From Rallus limicola (taxonomy: Eukaryota; Chordata; Aves; Gruiformes; Rallidae), in NCBI GenBank assembly GCA_022605955.1, contig JAKCOZ010000008.1, positions 25,421,083 to 25,485,082 on the forward strand: a stretch of DNA of 64,000 bases. Reading direction: 5' to 3'. The notes beneath the pieces are model-generated. The model saw nothing but the letters and a program-made list of their open reading frames with translations. It was not told the DNA's origin and did no database searches. Position 1 is the stretch's first letter, and the number at the start of each line of letters is the position of its first letter. Below, piece after piece: positions 12,601 to 25,023 of the stretch. Made by a program: the position numbers and the translations under genes.

Positions 12601-14062
12601 GAGCGCTTGGATTTCACCTTGGCCAAGCCAGTTGAGCCTATTATGAAGTTAAAGGCTGGGTGATTGTAGCTAGCTGAGTGCCTGGTCCAGCATAGACAGG
12701 ATTTTATCTGCAGGCATTTTGCTTCTGGCTCTCAGCCTGATTTAGTCCCAGAAAGGAGTGTAACCAAAGCTGTCCGGGCCATCTTTCTTTGTGGAGGAGC
12801 ACACTCAGTCCCTGTAAGTTTGTTTTGAGGTTGTTGCCTGCCGGTATGTGCTTTGCAGAACAGGAATGAGTCACATGAGGATCATTCTGTTTCCAGCAAG
12901 CTACTTCTCCTTTCAACTCTCCATTCCCAAACAGGAGATCTTGTGACAGAGAAGAAAGGCAGATTTCTGGCAGCCTGGAAATGCTTCTTCCCTCCCTGGC
13001 CCCATGAGAAGAGCTGTAGCATGTTGTTCAAACAGGTTGATACAAAGCTAATAAACAGTCAGAGAGAGATGGGCAGTTTCTGTAAATAGCAGCGTGCTGG
13101 CCAGAGAGGAGAAGAGGGGTGGGAGAGCGAGGGTGTTAGAAAGCAGCTGAAGAACAAGATGTTCACATAAAAGCTGTTTGTTTCTTCACAGCACATGGAG
13201 CCCTATACTACCTTGCCACTAGTGATGGCCTAGAAAACAGGCAGGGATCTGTGGGAGTTTCCCCTTCTAGCCAGACTTTGAGACAAACTTTTGTCTGTGC
13301 ACTGGGTGGCAACTCCTCCAACCCAACACATTCCACCCCCAGACCATTCAGATGCCCAGGGCCAGTGGGCAGGTGGGACATCTCCAGGTAGGGTTTGGCA
13401 AAGTCAGGTTGTGGTTACAGTGTGTACAAGGATCAGGCAATGGTGAATATGGTTACTCAGCTCTTACTCAGCACTTTTCATTTGTTAGCACTTAATAGAA
13501 AAAGATCAGTATTACTGCCCAAGTGCTGTGAGTGTGTGCTGTGGCCACACTCATTAAAGGACCGGTGTTGCATCATCCAACGCACAAAATAGCTACCCAC
13601 CCACATGGATTGAATGCTCACTGTTTAATGCTTGGAGCATGCTTGGCCAAATCCCACCTGGATAGTGGAATAAACTGAACTGTGCTACATAGCATGATGG
13701 CACTTAGGGAGAGAGGTAAGGGAAGGAGAGCAGCCCCAGGAGAGTTGTCTCTGAGCTTTTCCCATGCCAAAGTAGTCTTGTGGGAATGGAGGTAAATCAG
13801 GTCCTAAATTTTGCATGTCAGCTCTGAAGGTGAAGTGGATGTGGGTGAAATAAATCAATAATGTGGGGAGCAAGTGAGTAAGGGACTTAAATGCAGCCAG
13901 AGAAAATGGAAAAATACACTAGGTGTGGTGTGAGTCCCGGGACATGTCTGGAAGATGCTCTGTGAAATATGCAAGTATAAAGAAGTGTTTTGTGTTTGTT
14001 CCTGGCATCCTGAAGTGTGTCCCTGACAGATGGTTTTACTGCCATTTCACCTCCCTCCACAG

Positions 14063-14244
14063 GTACGACTACATCGAGATCCGAGATGGGGACAGTGAAG
14101 CGGCAGACCTGCTGGGCAAGCACTGTGGGAACATAGCACCTCCTACCATCATCTCTTCTGGCCCCTCTCTCTACATCAAGTTCACCTCCGACTACGCACG
14201 ACAAGGTGCCGGCTTCTCCCTGCGCTACGAGATCTATAAGACAG
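14063..14244 (+). CDS. NRP2: NRP2 exon 3: second half of CUB1 (a1 domain)
   Basis: 182 bp, acceptor AG at 14061-14062, donor GTGAGT at 14245. The first base completes a Lys codon begun in exon 2. Translation runs from YDYIEIRDGDSEAADLLGKH through the CGNIAPPTIISSG and FTSDYARQGAGFSLRYEIYK motifs, corresponding to about human residues 84-145. This half of CUB1 carries the acidic YDYIEIRDGD cluster typical of calcium-binding CUB domains, one disulphide Cys (HCG), and the closing beta strands. With CUB2 it forms the semaphorin-binding surface (family knowledge). It ends in phase 1 (ACA G), completing Gly in exon 4. A short in-frame extension upstream (13923) is intron read-through, not an alternative start. 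Confidence 0.97.
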
Positions 14245-17200
14245 GTGAGTGTCTGAGTCAGTGCCTGTCTCTCAGGTTGTTTGCCACAATGATCTTCACA
14301 AGGAGATGTCTTTGGGCACCTTTTTAAATACAATTTTATCATATTCTCCAGAGATTAAGGACAGGTTTTTGTGGGTTTTTTTTAATTTAAGCAAGTCTGT
14401 TGCATCACATTTCCAAGAAGGTAAAGGTGTCAGTGGCACATAATAGTGCATTTTTGGATCACAGCGAGGCATCAAAAGCAGGGATCCTCGGTAAATACTC
14501 TCTTGTATTTAAGGACTAGAAACGTGTATCATTTCTCCCTGGCATGTGTGGAGCTTAAGGCTAAGTGGGGATTGTCCCTCAGGAGCGTCTGGAGCTCCCC
14601 CTCCTGTGGAGCTGCGATTCGGGGCTGGTCAATGATGCTGTGTTTTCTCTCCCTGGAAGTGGGGTTTGTAAACTGGGAAGTGCTGGTTTTCAAGGGACTG
14701 CTGTCAGCTGTGCTGTCAAGGGCTGAGACGGTGCCTTTCCAGGCAGATATAAGAGGAACTATTCATAATTTGGTTTTATACCGAACTATTATCGAGGAAA
14801 TGAAAAGCTGCTCAAAGGCCTTTTAATAGCGTTTCTGTCTAAATATTTGCCAGAACTGTGTGTCTGGGAAGAAGAAGGCTTGAGAAAATAAAATCCACTC
14901 TGCATCTTGTGTGTATGTGGGTGAGAGAGATGTGCCTGCTTAACGCAGGAACAAGAGTGTGTTTTGCACAGGGTTTTGCACCTGTCCCGTGCCCACATTC
15001 CTTCAGTGGTGTGCTGGAAGGAAACACAGCTGAGGCTTTCACATCATCTCAACCAGCATGAAAAAAGAAAGGTCAGTGCCTGGTGAAGAACCAGAAAGGA
15101 GTACAACAGTGTTACCCAGCCTTTTCAAAAGGAAGGCAGGGACCACAGGCACTGGGGGCCCTGGCCTAGCTGCATAGCTGGCAGAGGCGTGCAGACAGCC
15201 TGCAACCTGGTCAGAGGTAGATGTGAATGTGGAGACTCTGCTGCTAAAGGATGGGAATGGCACTCCCCAAGTTCATGGTGAAATGGTGAGGACAGAGGGT
15301 CTTGGTAGAGGAGGAAAGCACTGTTGCTGGTAGTTGCCTGGGCTGTATAACCAGCCATTGAGGTGCTGTGGTGCAGCCAGCTCACCACCTCTGATTGTTA
15401 ATGGTTAGGATGCAAATTAGTCCCAAAAGAATGTAGTGGTTCATTTGGCTGCTGGAGTTTGCTGAGGCCAGTTACCGGCACAGAGGATGGCAAAGAATGC
15501 CTGTGTTCAGGTGGGAAGACTGCACTGCCAACGCACCTCGGCCTCCCTGTATACACCCCCTCTGAGCTCTGCAGACTGCGTTGTGCTTGTCCTCACATTG
15601 GGTCCATGTCCTGACTCAGGGCATGGGGCAGTGTGGAGTGGTTGAGCTGGCTGAGGTGACCAGACCAGGCTGAACATGGCTGTGGGAAGTGATGGTGGGC
15701 AGCAAGTGGCCAAATTCATAGGAAAAGGAGATTTTTTTTTTTTTGCTGCTGGTAGGAGGGAGAGGAAGCAAAGGCTGCTCTGGGAAGCAGTGGATGTTGA
15801 ATTTAGGCAGGAGCTGAGTTTGTGTCCCTTGATGGAGATGTATGCAGAGCTACCCTCAGGTATGAATAGATGTTCTGCCACCACACACATCCCTGGTTCC
15901 ACCAGGCAGCCATCTCCTCCAGAAATAGCCACTCTTTCTTCCAGCTACAGCTCACAAAGTCCATCCTGGCAAGATGTTTTTGGCACAGGAGCAGGCATGA
16001 GCATGTGTTTTGGGAGCACCCCCAGCTCATCCTCCTGCCAGGACTCCCAGAGAAGGCCATGGGCAGCGCTGGCTGGCAAGCCACTGCGGTATAAGCAAAC
16101 CCTGCCTTTTGTTTGCGGCAAGCATGGATGAAGTGTCCTTCTGAGCTGTCAGCACAGTCAGCAAGGGTGTCACCAGCTTTAAAGGTCATCGGATTGTCAT
16201 TGTCCACATCAATAAAGGCAGTGCAGCTGCAGCTTCTTAAAGGTGACCTAAAAAAACAACTCTCCTCATCTGAGCATTTATTTCCACACCTCATGCTAAA
16301 TTTCCCTTACCACGGTGTGAGAGAGGAGCAATCTGCATACAAACAACTGCAAACCAGCCCTTGAATCCCCAGTGGGTATCAGTCAGCGGTCTGTGGGCTG
16401 ACAAAAGAGCTGTGCCGTGGCTGGGCCAGCCTCCCTGCTGCTGGCTTTATGAGTCAGCTTGGCAGAGCTGGCCTGAGCTCTCCATCACTGGGCATCAAAG
16501 TCCCCTCTCAGGCTGGTCCATGCAGCCGAAGCCAGCATGACTTCAGTTGATTATCTGCAGTGTCTTTATAAAAAACTGCTCATGTTTGCTGGTATCAACC
16601 AAGCTGTAGACAAAGATTCCAAATGTGGTAAGAGCCCCACATGAGGAAGCTGCTGTTGTCTAATGCAGTGACATAGTTATGTCTCTCTCCTGTCTCTAGA
16701 GGACAGTCCCTGACTCTGGGTTTAGTCTTTTGATTTTCTACCTAGCTCAGAGCTTGTGTTATTTTATCTGTTTATCTGTTTATCTTTCAAGCTGTTTGGA
16801 ACAAAGTACACCCTTATCCCTGTTCATGGCATTATGCTATGATTTGTGTTTGGCCTTATTTTTTTTGCCTCTGTGTTTTACCCCACAGGTTCACACCAGA
16901 AAAGCTGGCTGCTTCATTAGGAAGTCAATTAAGAGCCTCTCCTGAGTAGCTCTCCAGCTAGGCGCTGTATAATGCGGTGCTGGGATCCTGCTATTACTGC
17001 GGGCTGCTGGCCTGACTCCTGTAGGTTAATGCTGAATTGAATAACAAGTCTCCCATTAGTCCTGAGAAGGTTTGTGCTGCCTGGAAGAGCCAGAGCAGAA
17101 GGGTTTGTAGAGGAAAAGGAGGGTGTCCTGGTAAAACCAAAGCAGAAACCTTTGTGAATGCTAATGCCAGGCCACTGCTGCTGTAGCGGCAGCCTCTCGA

Positions 17201-18483
17201 CATCCCTTTTTGCCTCTGATAGCTTCAGGCTGCAGATTTCTGTTGCCTATTGTCCTGTCTCCACTGCAAAGGGGTTTCAAAGTCACCATGGTATGAATTC
17301 CCCTTTCCCTGGCCACCCTGAGGCACCTTGGTTGTGTGAGAAGGGGCACCAAGCTGGCCCGGCTGCAGCCGAGGCCAGTGCTGAGGTCAGCAATAAATAA
17401 GAGGCAACATTGTCTACCCTCCTTGCCACGCAAAGGTCTTCCTTAAGGATAGAAATAACTTGCATTTCTGGCATGGAATGCTCAGTCTGTAAGAAAGAGG
17501 GCTCTGTTCCTTCTCCAGAAGCCATGAGAGATGCTCCCACTTACCCCCACTCTTGCCACAGCCATGGAGCAAGAACATATGCTAGAGCTGCCCCTCATCC
17601 TTTACATGGAACTCAGGGGTCTGCAGGCTAACTCCATGCTTCCCAGGGGTTTCCAGGAGTTTCCAGCTAACAGTGGAGCCCTTTCACTGTGTAAATATTT
17701 GTGCTTCCGGATTTCCTCAAGAAGAAACTGAGGCACAGGTGTCCATGCCAGAGAGGGAGACGTTGCAGGAGACAAGTCTCTGGGCAGATTAATTCTCTTT
17801 CCAAAGAGATGCCATCCCTGCTACTCCTCTCTGCCTTTCCCAGGCAACACCCCTCCCCAAATACAGAGTCCTCTATCAGACCTGGAGCTGCTGTGCCCAT
17901 TGCCAGCACAGTGGGTGGGTGGCACCTGTGGCAGTGAGGATCATGGCTGGATGCCCCCTGCATCCTGGCCTGCCCCTCGGCAAGTCTGCCCGCAGGTCAT
18001 GGTCTGGGGAGTCCAGCAGACAGTGGGTAAGGCTGGCAGGGGAAGCCTAGCCCAGTTTGACATGGCCTTCCTTCCCCACCTGGGCCACCACCACTGATGT
18101 AGGAGGCATGGCAGGGTGCGTGCCTGCCAAATTGCAGTCATGGCTTTGAGTGGCCTTGGATGGGACCACTATCCTAGTGCTGTTGTTGAAATAACTGGTA
18201 GGAGGGATCAGCAGTGGCATATGGGTTACATTTGCAGGGCTGTCTGAAGGATTTAAACAGATGCTGTCCACTCCAGTGACCACACAGACCTTGTCTCTCC
18301 ACCTGCAGAAAGCTTTGAAAATCACCCTCTCAATCTTTACAGGAATTCACACAGCTCTTGGGTTGCAGGATGTTTCCAGGAGTGAATGCACAATGCTTCA
18401 AAATGGGGTTGCCACAGTGTGTCAGGCTGTTGGCATTAAGCTGCATTGTTACTAAGGCTGCAGGGTTTTTCCTGCCATTTCAG
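14245..18483 (+). other. NRP2: Intron 3
   Basis: 4,239 bp from GTGAGT to a TTTCAG acceptor. No exon-like conserved frame. It holds a T-run near 15732-15745, a short TTTATCTG repeat near 16764-16786, and GC-rich mixed sequence. CCTCAAGAAGAAACTGAGGC at ~17713 looks like a shred of the GAGGAAACTGAGGC motif of old SINE/LINE elements but is too short to call. Confidence 0.9.
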
Positions 18484-18714
18484 GCTCAGAGGACTGCTCC
18501 AGAAACTTCACTGCTTCCAATGGCACCATTGAGTCTCCAGGTTACCCTGACAAGTATCCACACAACCTGGACTGTGTCTTCACGATCATAGCCAAGCCGA
18601 AGACAGAAATCCTTCTCCACTTCCTTCTCTTCGACCTGGAGCATGACCCACTGCAGGCAGGGGAAGGAGACTGCAAGTACGACTGGCTGGACATCTGGGA
18701 TGGCATCCCTCAGG
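18484..18714 (+). CDS. NRP2: NRP2 exon 4: first two-thirds of CUB2 (a2 domain)
   Basis: 231 bp, acceptor CAG at 18481-18483, donor GTAAGC at 18715. Phase 1 in, phase 1 out. The peptide opens SEDCSRNFTASNGTIESPGY, equivalent to the start of mammalian CUB2 (about human residues 146-222). Two N-glycosylation sequons (NFT, NGT) lie in the first 15 residues. Further landmarks are PHNLDCVF, FDLEHDPL, GEGDCKYDWLDIWDG. The cysteines CS, DC and GDC are those of a CUB fold, and the KYDWLDIWDG acidic cluster is the calcium-site region. CUB2 takes part in class 3 semaphorin binding (family knowledge). Nothing is broken. Confidence 0.97.
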
Positions 18715-19253
18715 GTAAGCCATGGCATGCTATGCTGCTGTCATCAGCCTCTCTTGGTGTCTCACAAGGTTCCAAAACTGTGCAGTCTGTGTCTGAACAC
18801 CAAAGGTCCCTGACTGCAAAGGTGGCTGCAGCATCCAGGCTGCCATCAGGGCACTCCATAGCTGGCTGTTGGGATAGTACGCTTGCAGAAGGCTGCATGC
18901 ATTAACCCCCAGTTGTAACCACTAATCTGAAAAGCTCTATGGGACACTTCAAGATCCCACTGGTCCTCCCTCGGGGAAGAGCAGTGAGTTTGTGCTGTGC
19001 TGCGAGGACCTCCCTACCCCATACCAACACCGAGAAACAGCAGATTGGAGCAGCACATGCTGTGGTGGAGATTTCTGCATGGCACAGTGCATAGCACCAG
19101 GCTGCTGGGTGTAAGAAATAGCAAATCCCCAAAGCCTTTCTTTTATCCCGATCTGTCCCACTAAGGCACCTCTGGTGAGTGATGCCAGTCTGCTGGTGAA
19201 CCAGGACGCTGGTGGAAAAGCAGGTGTTACTTTTGCTGCTCTTTCTTTTGCAG
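18715..19253 (+). other. NRP2: Intron 4
   Basis: 539 bp between GTAAGC and a CTTTTGCAG acceptor. No other feature seen. Confidence 0.93.
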
Positions 19254-19409
19254 TTGGCCCTTTGATAGGCAGGTACTGTGGCACTAAGATGCCATCAGAC
19301 ATCCGCTCGACCACTGGTGTCCTCTCCCTCACCTTCCACACGGACCTGGCAGTGGCTAAAGATGGTTTCTCTGCTCAGTACTACTTGATCCAGCACGAAG
19401 TCCCAGAAA
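19254..19409 (+). CDS. NRP2: NRP2 exon 5: end of CUB2
   Basis: 156 bp, acceptor GCAG ending at 19253, donor GTAAGT at 19410. The first two bases complete Val. Translation includes GPLIGRYCGTKMPSDIRST, LSLTFHTDLAVAKDGFSA and ends HEVPE, matching about human residues 223-274. It supplies the last CUB2 cysteine (YCG) and the final strands, then the short a2-b1 connection. It ends in phase 1, and the leftover A joins exon 6 to give Asn. The differences from human (GRYCGTKMPSDIRST against GKYCGTKTPSELRSS) are conservative, as expected for a functional orthologue. Confidence 0.97.
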
Positions 19410-21276
19410 GTAAGTTGGAAATGTTGTGTGTATGACTTCAGGCACTTGTATCACCTGGTGTTCCCAAGTCTTGCACTTGACATGTGCAAGAGTGAGGCAG
19501 ACAGGAGTGTGTCCATGGGCGTGTCCCCCACTGGCAATGCAGACAGCAGCCACACTGGATGTGTTCTCTGTTTCTCTTAGAAGTGATATTTTAGTAAGAA
19601 TCACACTTTCTGACCTTTCTTTGACTTTTTCACTTGCTTGTGAAGTCTCAATACCTTTTGGGATAGAATCCTTCATGTATGTGTTCAGCCCAAAGGATTT
19701 AGGGGAAGGCTTCAGCCCAGCGGGCATAGCAGATTCATTAAAGCATGGGGGAATATACTCTCTCCCTCTCTCTGGTTTTTCAAAAATTCACAGCCCTGAA
19801 CTACAAATTGGAATTTCTTGTCTGTCTAATTAAAAAATGCCTAAAGCTCTAAGAATTTCAAACCAAAATTTGTTTTAGATCCCTTGTTAAGGGAGGTAAA
19901 TTGATGTGGAGTGAGGAGTAGGTTGTGTGTTTTGAGAATGAAGAGCATTTTGATTCTTTGTGATAATGCTTGCAGGCAAGGAAAGGTTTAGTTTGTTTTC
20001 CCATGGTTGTTTTACATCAGAGCTATGGTTCTCAACTTCTGTTAGCAGTAAAATTGTGATACAACAGAAGAAGCCTTCAGGACACTCCTCAGTCCCAAAG
20101 AAAGCGAGCATGTCCCTGACCCAACACTGAAAGTCCATGACATAGAGCAGGGGTTGTGCAGCACTAGGGCAGCTGGGTTACAGGCTCTTGCTCTGTGATT
20201 GAGTTACGGGTGTTTTGCTGAGGTTGCCAGAGTTACAGACAAGCATGAGGACTTCACCCTTACCTATATCAGTTGATCTGTTCTTTAATCTACTTTCTGT
20301 TCTGTTCTTTAAAAGGATTGGGAAATACAATGTTAATGACACACAAAGCTTGACAAATCAAGCATGAGAGCTGTTAAAGGGCTAGGGCTGTTTTGATTTA
20401 TGCTGATGTAAAATTGTAACTTAAATATTATCACTAAGATCTTGGCCCACCATTTCCACCCAGGGCTGACTTGGCCACATTAAAAACAAAGGCAGCTTGA
20501 TGGAGCCCCATTGGTTTACAGCAGCAGCAGGCTTTGGCCCATGTGACATTTTCTATCAGTGCTTTCTTTGCTATTGTTTTTACAGGACAGCTGCCATAAA
20601 ATATGAGAGATGTGCAATAAGACTGAGCTAATTGTGACTTTTAAACCTTAGAAGTGAGGAAACCTAAATGAAAGCATACCAGACTCTGTCATATTCTCAG
20701 GTGGCTAAGTCCTATGGGCCTGATATCACACATAGCAAAGGCACATATACCCAGACACGTACACACGTGCACCCATACTTTCACACACACAAAACCTTTA
20801 CACTTTCTATTCTAGGTCTTGACATTCCTGCTGGCAGCACAGCATTAAGCACTCTCCCCTCGTATCTGCCCATACTCCTTGCCTTCTCAGTGCTTAGACT
20901 TCACCTCTGGCCTTCAAGAAGATGGGGAACTTTGTGGGAAGGGAACTTGGGACATATTGGTGGAGATGGAGGGAGGGAAGGGACAGAATTTTGCCAAAAC
21001 TGTGCAAAGGTGAAGGAGAAAAGGAGAAAGATCTGAACTCTGTTAGTTTTCAGAGGGCCATACAAACATAAAGCTGCCCCATCTTTGATTCTTCCTCTGT
21101 GCCATCTGTGAGCACACACAACCTGCAAGATGGTGCTGATCTGTTCATTGTTCCAGGCAGGCAGCTTTGCTTGGGGTTAGCTGGGGAGGGGATAGTTCAG
21201 GGCTGCCTTCCACTTGGGAGTGAAGTACAGATACTGTAAGCTCATCTGCGTGTGTGCATGTGTGTGTCCGCTCCAG
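19410..21276 (+). other. NRP2: Intron 5
   Basis: 1,867 bp. Includes an ACAC/CACG-rich low-complexity patch near 20748-20792. No exon or RNA gene recognised. Confidence 0.9.
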
Positions 21277-21446
21277 ATTTCCAGTGCAACATGCCTCTGG
21301 GGATGGAGTCTGGCAGGATCTCCAACATGCAGATCAGTGCCTCCTCCACCTATTCAGATGGGCGATGGACTCCTCAACAGAGCCGGCTCAACAGTGATGA
21401 TAACGGCTGGACCCCCAATGTAGACAGCAACAAAGAATACCTCCAG
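21277..21446 (+). CDS. NRP2: NRP2 exon 6: start of F5/8C domain b1
   Basis: 170 bp, acceptor CTCCAG ending at 21276, donor GTACAC at 21447 (a weaker donor than the others). The peptide is NFQCNMPLGMESGRIS, then SASSTYSDGRWTPQQSRL, DDNGWTPNVDSNKEYLQ. The Cys in FQC opens the discoidin domain disulphide, which closes with GCRIT in exon 8. Four of the seven residues lining the C-end-rule arginine pocket of NRP1 (Tyr297, Trp301, Thr316, Asp320) are present here as Y in TYSDG, W in GRW, T in GWT and D in NVD. The VEGF and processed-semaphorin tail pocket is therefore predicted intact. Ends in phase 0 before ValAspLeu. Confidence 0.97.
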
Positions 21447-22101
21447 GTACACATGCTTTGCAGCTCCTCGCCTCTTCCCCCACCAAATGGAGTGTCACGC
21501 TGTTAAATTGACCTTTGACCATAAGGCTTGTTGAATTTTTTATTGCCTCTGTGGCTCATGGGGAGCAAGCAGCAGGGGAGCTGCAGTGCCTCCGTGAAAT
21601 GCGAAGGGCAGGCTTTCTGGCTCTCCCATTAGCTCTCCCATTAGCTGGACTGCACGAGGGCTGACTCGACCTGCTGTCTCTCTCTCTCACCCCTTCCTGC
21701 CCAAAGCCCTGATGCACTTTCCAGCTTACTGACAGAGACTGAGGGACCTCTGCCACTCACAAGGGCCACTTGCTCTGCCGCTAGTCTGAGGAACAAAGCC
21801 TCCAGAGAAACGTGGAAAAACAACTAGAACAATATTAATCTCATCAGTGATGCAGGGAGTGGGAACAGGTGACCATCAGGTTGGGGGCTGAGGGAGCAAA
21901 GGCTTTCCCTGGGACCTGGTTAGATCCCCAGTTTCTGTCTGCAGAGGGCTTAGGGCTGTGTCACGTCACCATGAGACTCTGCTTGCTAAAGGGCACTAGG
22001 AATGGGAGGTGGTGAATGTCGCTGCCTCTAGCAGACATCTCATTCTTCATTCATGGCAGTGTTACCAAACCAGCTCTGCTGACCTTTCTCAACCCACATT
22101 G

Positions 22102-22136
<35 letters not shown>

Positions 22137-22512
22137 AAACCAGGAACTGCAGCACTAATTGGACATCATGCTTTTATTTTATGTGGAAAAAGTCATCCTC
22201 TACCTTGATTTAATGGACATCAGCTTCTGTGGAGATCCTGTTGCTTGTGCTGAGGCAGAAAGGAGGGTTTGTGATGGTCCCATATGGAAAGACATGAAGA
22301 TTTTTAGTTACCCTCGTCTCATGGTCCTATCTGCAAGTGTCCTGCCGAAGTCAGCTCAGGGGGTCTGTGCCTGTTGAAATGTACTTCCACTGATGGAATG
22401 AGGCTGAATTCACAGCCTTTTCATGTTTCAGAGACAGGAGGAGGGAATAACTAGCCAACCTGGGCTCTCAGATGTCACCATTCTCTTTCTTGTCCCTTTT
22501 TTCCCTGGAAAG
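21447..22512 (+). other. NRP2: Intron 6
   Basis: 1,066 bp. Contains a two-copy 12-bp repeat (GCTCTCCCATTA, ~21622) and an A26 run at 22103-22128. The open frame from exon 6 continues only 20 codons into it before TAA. The acceptor is preceded by a long pyrimidine tract. Confidence 0.9.
22103..22128. repeat. A26 homopolymer run
   Basis: Twenty-six consecutive A residues. It could be the tail of an old retroinsertion, but no retrotransposon or retrocopy body is recognisable 5' of it. Confidence 0.8.
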
Positions 22513-22668
22513 GTGGACCTCCAATTCCTGACAGTGCTCACAGCCATTGCCACACAGGGTGCCATCTCCAGAGAAACCCAGAATGGCTACTATGTCCGTA
22601 CTTACAAGCTGGAGGTCAGCACGAATGGGGAGGACTGGATGATGTACCGACATGGGAAAAATCACAAG
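22513..22668 (+). CDS. NRP2: NRP2 exon 7: middle of F5/8C domain b1
   Basis: 156 bp, exactly 52 codons, phase 0 at both ends; acceptor AAAG ending at 22512, donor GTAAAG at 22669. The peptide includes VDLQFLTVLTAIATQGAISR, ETQNGYYVRTYKLEVSTNGE, DWMMYRHGKNHK. The remaining pocket residues known from NRP1 (Ser346, Thr349, Tyr353) correspond to S in GAIS, T in RET and the first Y in GYY. All three are conserved, so carboxylate and guanidinium recognition of C-terminal Arg ligands should be retained. Because the exon is a multiple of three, its skipping would keep frame but destroy b1. Confidence 0.97.
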
Positions 22669-25023
22669 GTAAAGGCGTCTTTGTCTCTTTGGTGTGCACC
22701 TTGGTGATTCTTGCTGCTGACAGGAGGAAACAGAACAGAGGGATCTTACAGGCTCAGAGGATTTAATCTGTGAGGGAAACTTTTTCTGATGAGGGCTAAA
22801 AGACTAATGATGCTCTGAACAGAAGTAGTCCTCCACTGCACAACACTATTCCTTGGAAAACCTGGCTGCTGTTGCGTCTTTCGTGGTGGCAAGGATATGT
22901 TATTTGACTGCAAATGAAGGAGAAAATGCTTTCACAGCCTGTGTTTTGCCATACAAGATTCATTGAGCTTTTATGGCCATAGCCCCGTCTGCATGCTGGG
23001 TTAACAATCACAAAACCACATGAAACTGTAGTTCAGGAGTTATTGAGGCCTGGAAATGAAAGGGCACAAATCCTAAGAGGGAATCGCACCGTCCCAGAGA
23101 ACAAAATGAACAATAAATAATGAGGAGCAATTTAGGCTGTCAGAGCTTTGGGTCTGCACTAGCAGGCATGGTCAGTGAGGATGCATTGAGCCCTGGGAGC
23201 TGCTGCAAGCTCTCACTGTGTTTCTGGGAAGCACACAGAGATAAGAGCACGAGGATGGGAGGGTAAATAAGGGTGTTCAGCCCTCCTAAGCCTTGAGGGT
23301 GCTGCTGTGTTGCCAGGCAAGGCAAGCTCAAGGTGGTCTGCATGAGATCTTTGGAGTATGAGGCAGGGGGTTAAGGTAGGCATGGTGCTGGGCTGAATCT
23401 GTCCTGTCACTTGTCTCACTCGTGTGGTTGTGCCCTGGTTAAGGGCAGCTCGGGAAAGCCCTTCCCAGCAACTCTGTCGTGCTCACCAGCACTGCTGCCA
23501 CAGCTCACGTCCTCTCCATTGACATGCCATAACCTGTCTGCCTCAACTCTGTGGCTTGGGTCCCACATGTCTCCCTCACCCATGTATGTCCAAGTAATTT
23601 CTGCTTGCTCAGCACTTCTGTTAAATTAGCTGTCCCCTCCCTCTGCTGGCACAGGCGCTGCTGGCATGAAATGCAGTAGCGTGCCCTGTCCAGGATTCAT
23701 CCAGACATTTCCTTCCCTTCCGGACCGTGTGATTTCCCCTGTGTCAAATTTGCACTGTGTCACACGCTTCACATTCACTCAGCTTCCCAGAATGAGTCCT
23801 CTCTGTATAGAGGCTCCAAGCAGGGCCTCATACCTGCAATAGTTTGAGCATTTGAGTTCCTCATGTGACATTAACATGGTGTTAGTCCTGTTTCAGAGGT
23901 AGGGAAATGGAAGTACAGGGCAGCCCAGCACCGTAGACCTTGGAGGGGCTGGTTCTGAGACTGTAGTTCAGGGCACAGCTCACATATAACACTGAAGTGA
24001 TGGCCCTGTGCTCATGTGGAGGCTCCGTGCTCTCCCACGACCTGCTATCCACAGCAGACCTTTCTGTGAACCAGGACCATCTCTCCTCACCTACGGAAAT
24101 GCGTGAGTTGGAGATCTTTCTGGGACTGTTCCTGCAAGCTGGGGCAGATGGGAGATTTTCAACACACCAGGCAAAGCGATGGGCTAAAGACACAGTTCAG
24201 TATTTCAAATAACCATTGGCAACAAATTTACCTTTTGGAATCTAACTGGGGTGGGAATCTGTCCTGGAGAGTGGTTTTAGTCACAGTGGAGATTAGGTGT
24301 CCCCTCCTTGCAGTCCCAGGTGCTGGGCACTGGATCTTCAGCCAGGGTGGAGCAGGAGAGCATGGCTGGTTTCAGTGCTGCTGCAGCAGTTTCCAGCAAG
24401 ACCCTAAAGCCAGGCTGGTGTCAGCCCAAAGTAGTACCATAACCATGTGAATTGCCACCATTTCAGGATTAGGCCCTTAAGCCCTATCAGGTTTTTCCTG
24501 CTCTGTTTTCTCTCTTCATAAAAAAGAGGAAAAAATCAAACCTTTCTTCTTTCATTCCTTTATTCCAGTCTCACTTCGTTCCCATGTTCTGGCCTCAATT
24601 TAGCAGACACTTCCTGAGGCTGGAGGATAAGTAATTGCTTTTTGGTGGCTCGCCTGCCTCTTGCATCTGGGTGGCTGCTCTCCCCTCCCCACCAAACAGT
24701 CGTCTGCCAGCCACTGAGCCACAGCGGGGCCAGGGCACAGCCCCTCGCTCACAGGCCTGGTGCTGGGGGACTCTGGCCCTACATTCCCCACCCACATTAA
24801 TCCCTGCCATTCCTGCGTTAGACAAGTTCCCAGATGTCTGTGTTCAAGGTGCAGATTCCTCCTTGCGTTAGTGCGGCACTCCGCGCGGTGCAGGCTGCAA
24901 CGGTGGAGCAAACCATGCCAAATAGATTTGTCAAGTCTGCCGCAGCTTGATTTGGTGCCATGAGGAGCAGGGAGGGGGAGGGGGTGGAGAGACAGGGACT
25001 CTCTATTCCTCTACATACTTGCA

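Larger units (their letters stand above)
1..14062 (+). other. NRP2: Intron 2 (3' part), non-coding
   Basis: No exon is recognisable in any frame, and in particular nothing resembles the first half of CUB1 (the GYITSPGYP-type motif). Open frames are scattered, overlapping and lack domain signatures; the longest (870-1586 plus) reflects local GC richness. The stretch contains an AT-rich homeodomain-motif patch (1651-1712), C-rich low complexity at 6770-6813, a T-run at 7796-7812, a 42-bp direct repeat (8188-8265), a MIR-like SINE fragment (~9505-9640) and AT-rich candidate regulatory stretches at 8590-8760 and 10370-10510. It ends in a good polypyrimidine tract and AG at 14061-14062. The intron is longer than 14 kb, since its start is not in the window. 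Confidence 0.85.

Noticed and set aside
13923..14062. Upstream ATG giving a longer first exon for CUB1
   Set aside because: The open frame simply runs through the intron; a strong acceptor at 14061-14062 and the known exon boundary at Lys84-equivalent define the exon.
22000..22128. Processed retrocopy ending in the A26 run
   Set aside because: No open frame, exon-exon joined sequence, target-site duplication or known element is visible before the A-run.
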